Positions 13,828 to 13,904 of a stretch of DNA of 13,904 nt are shown here, piece by piece; the stretch's first letter is position 1; every line of letters starts with the position of its first letter. The translations under genes and the position numbers were made by a program. Below the pieces are notes generated by a model. The model ran no database searches. It was not told the DNA's origin and saw only the letters and a program-made list of their open reading frames with translations. Source of the DNA: CAKTOF01 sp964523945 (GTDB lineage: Bacteria; Bacillota; Clostridia; Oscillospirales; Oscillospiraceae); contig CAZGBU010000049.1 of the NCBI GenBank assembly GCA_964523945.1, positions 1 to 13,904 of the forward strand, in the 5' to 3' direction.

Positions 13828-13857
13828 AGCAATCAGTCCTTGCAGAGTTTAAGCGAA

Positions 13858-13904
13858 TCAGGCGCCCTCGCGGGCGTCGATGGCGGCCATCAGGCTGCGC
13901 AGCC
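13858..13904 (-). CDS. C-terminal end of an upstream leftward gene (partial at the right edge)
   Basis: A frame enters from the right edge and ends at TGA (13858-13860 on the plus strand). The 14 visible residues end LRSLMAAIDAREGA. The 30-base spacing to the next start, with a ribosome binding site in between and no terminator, indicates one operon. Based on neighbours, it may be the activase partner of the dehydratase-family protein, but the fragment itself is too short to identify. Confidence 0.6.
   Translation of the reverse strand, partial: LRSLMAAIDAREGA

Overview
The window looks like a GC-rich chromosome segment from an anaerobic Clostridia-type Firmicute, probably an Oscillospiraceae/Ruminococcaceae-like gut bacterium. 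The grounds are: near-consensus housekeeping promoters (TTGACA-N17-TATAAT type) and AGGAGG-type Shine-Dalgarno sites, GTG/TTG starts, a FatA-type acyl-ACP thioesterase, a PepV-type dipeptidase, a SpoVB-like flippase and a 2-hydroxyacyl-CoA dehydratase-type iron-sulfur protein. The taxonomic call is inference. The sequence is a scaffold: a 100-N gap is flanked by two identical 55-bp ends, so the gap is almost certainly an unjoined assembly overlap.

Layout. 1-250: the end of a rightward gene (possibly a phage/ICE ParB-like protein), an overlapping small frame and a strong terminator. 255-691: leftward HU gene with terminator, Shine-Dalgarno site and a textbook promoter. 835-3313: a rightward three-gene operon of hydrolases (C26 glutamine amidotransferase-like gamma-glutamyl hydrolase, HSL-type alpha/beta hydrolase, kynurenine-formamidase-like cyclase) closed by a terminator. 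3344-5761: acyl-ACP thioesterase, then guaB from its own promoter, then a terminator shared with the convergent hemolysin III/PAQR-like membrane protein (5770-6447, leftward). 6504-6561: that gene and the rightward pepV dipeptidase diverge from promoters whose -35 boxes abut. 8001-8210: the pepV terminator, the gap and the duplicated end. 8186-9520: leftward fused ThrE-family Thr/Ser exporter and a second divergent promoter pair, driving rightward an AbgA-like M20 amidohydrolase (9571-10878). 10910-13904: a leftward operon with the tail of one gene, a 2-hydroxyacyl-CoA dehydratase-family protein and a SpoVB-like flippase; a strong hairpin covers the flippase ribosome binding site.

How the genes fit together. 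Most are housekeeping or peripheral metabolism: nucleoid structure (HU), GMP synthesis (guaB), lipid release (thioesterase). Two blocks are loosely thematic. The 895-3279 operon is a set of three unrelated hydrolase folds that probably act on one amide or ester substrate. The 6587-10878 block combines a dipeptidase, an amino-acid exporter and an acyl-glutamate/aminoacyl amidohydrolase, suggesting peptide and amino-acid turnover. I see no CRISPR array, tRNA, rRNA, transposase, defence system or toxin-antitoxin pair. The most interesting signals are regulatory: the two divergent promoter pairs and the hairpin over the flippase start. I did not find a convincing new biological system.
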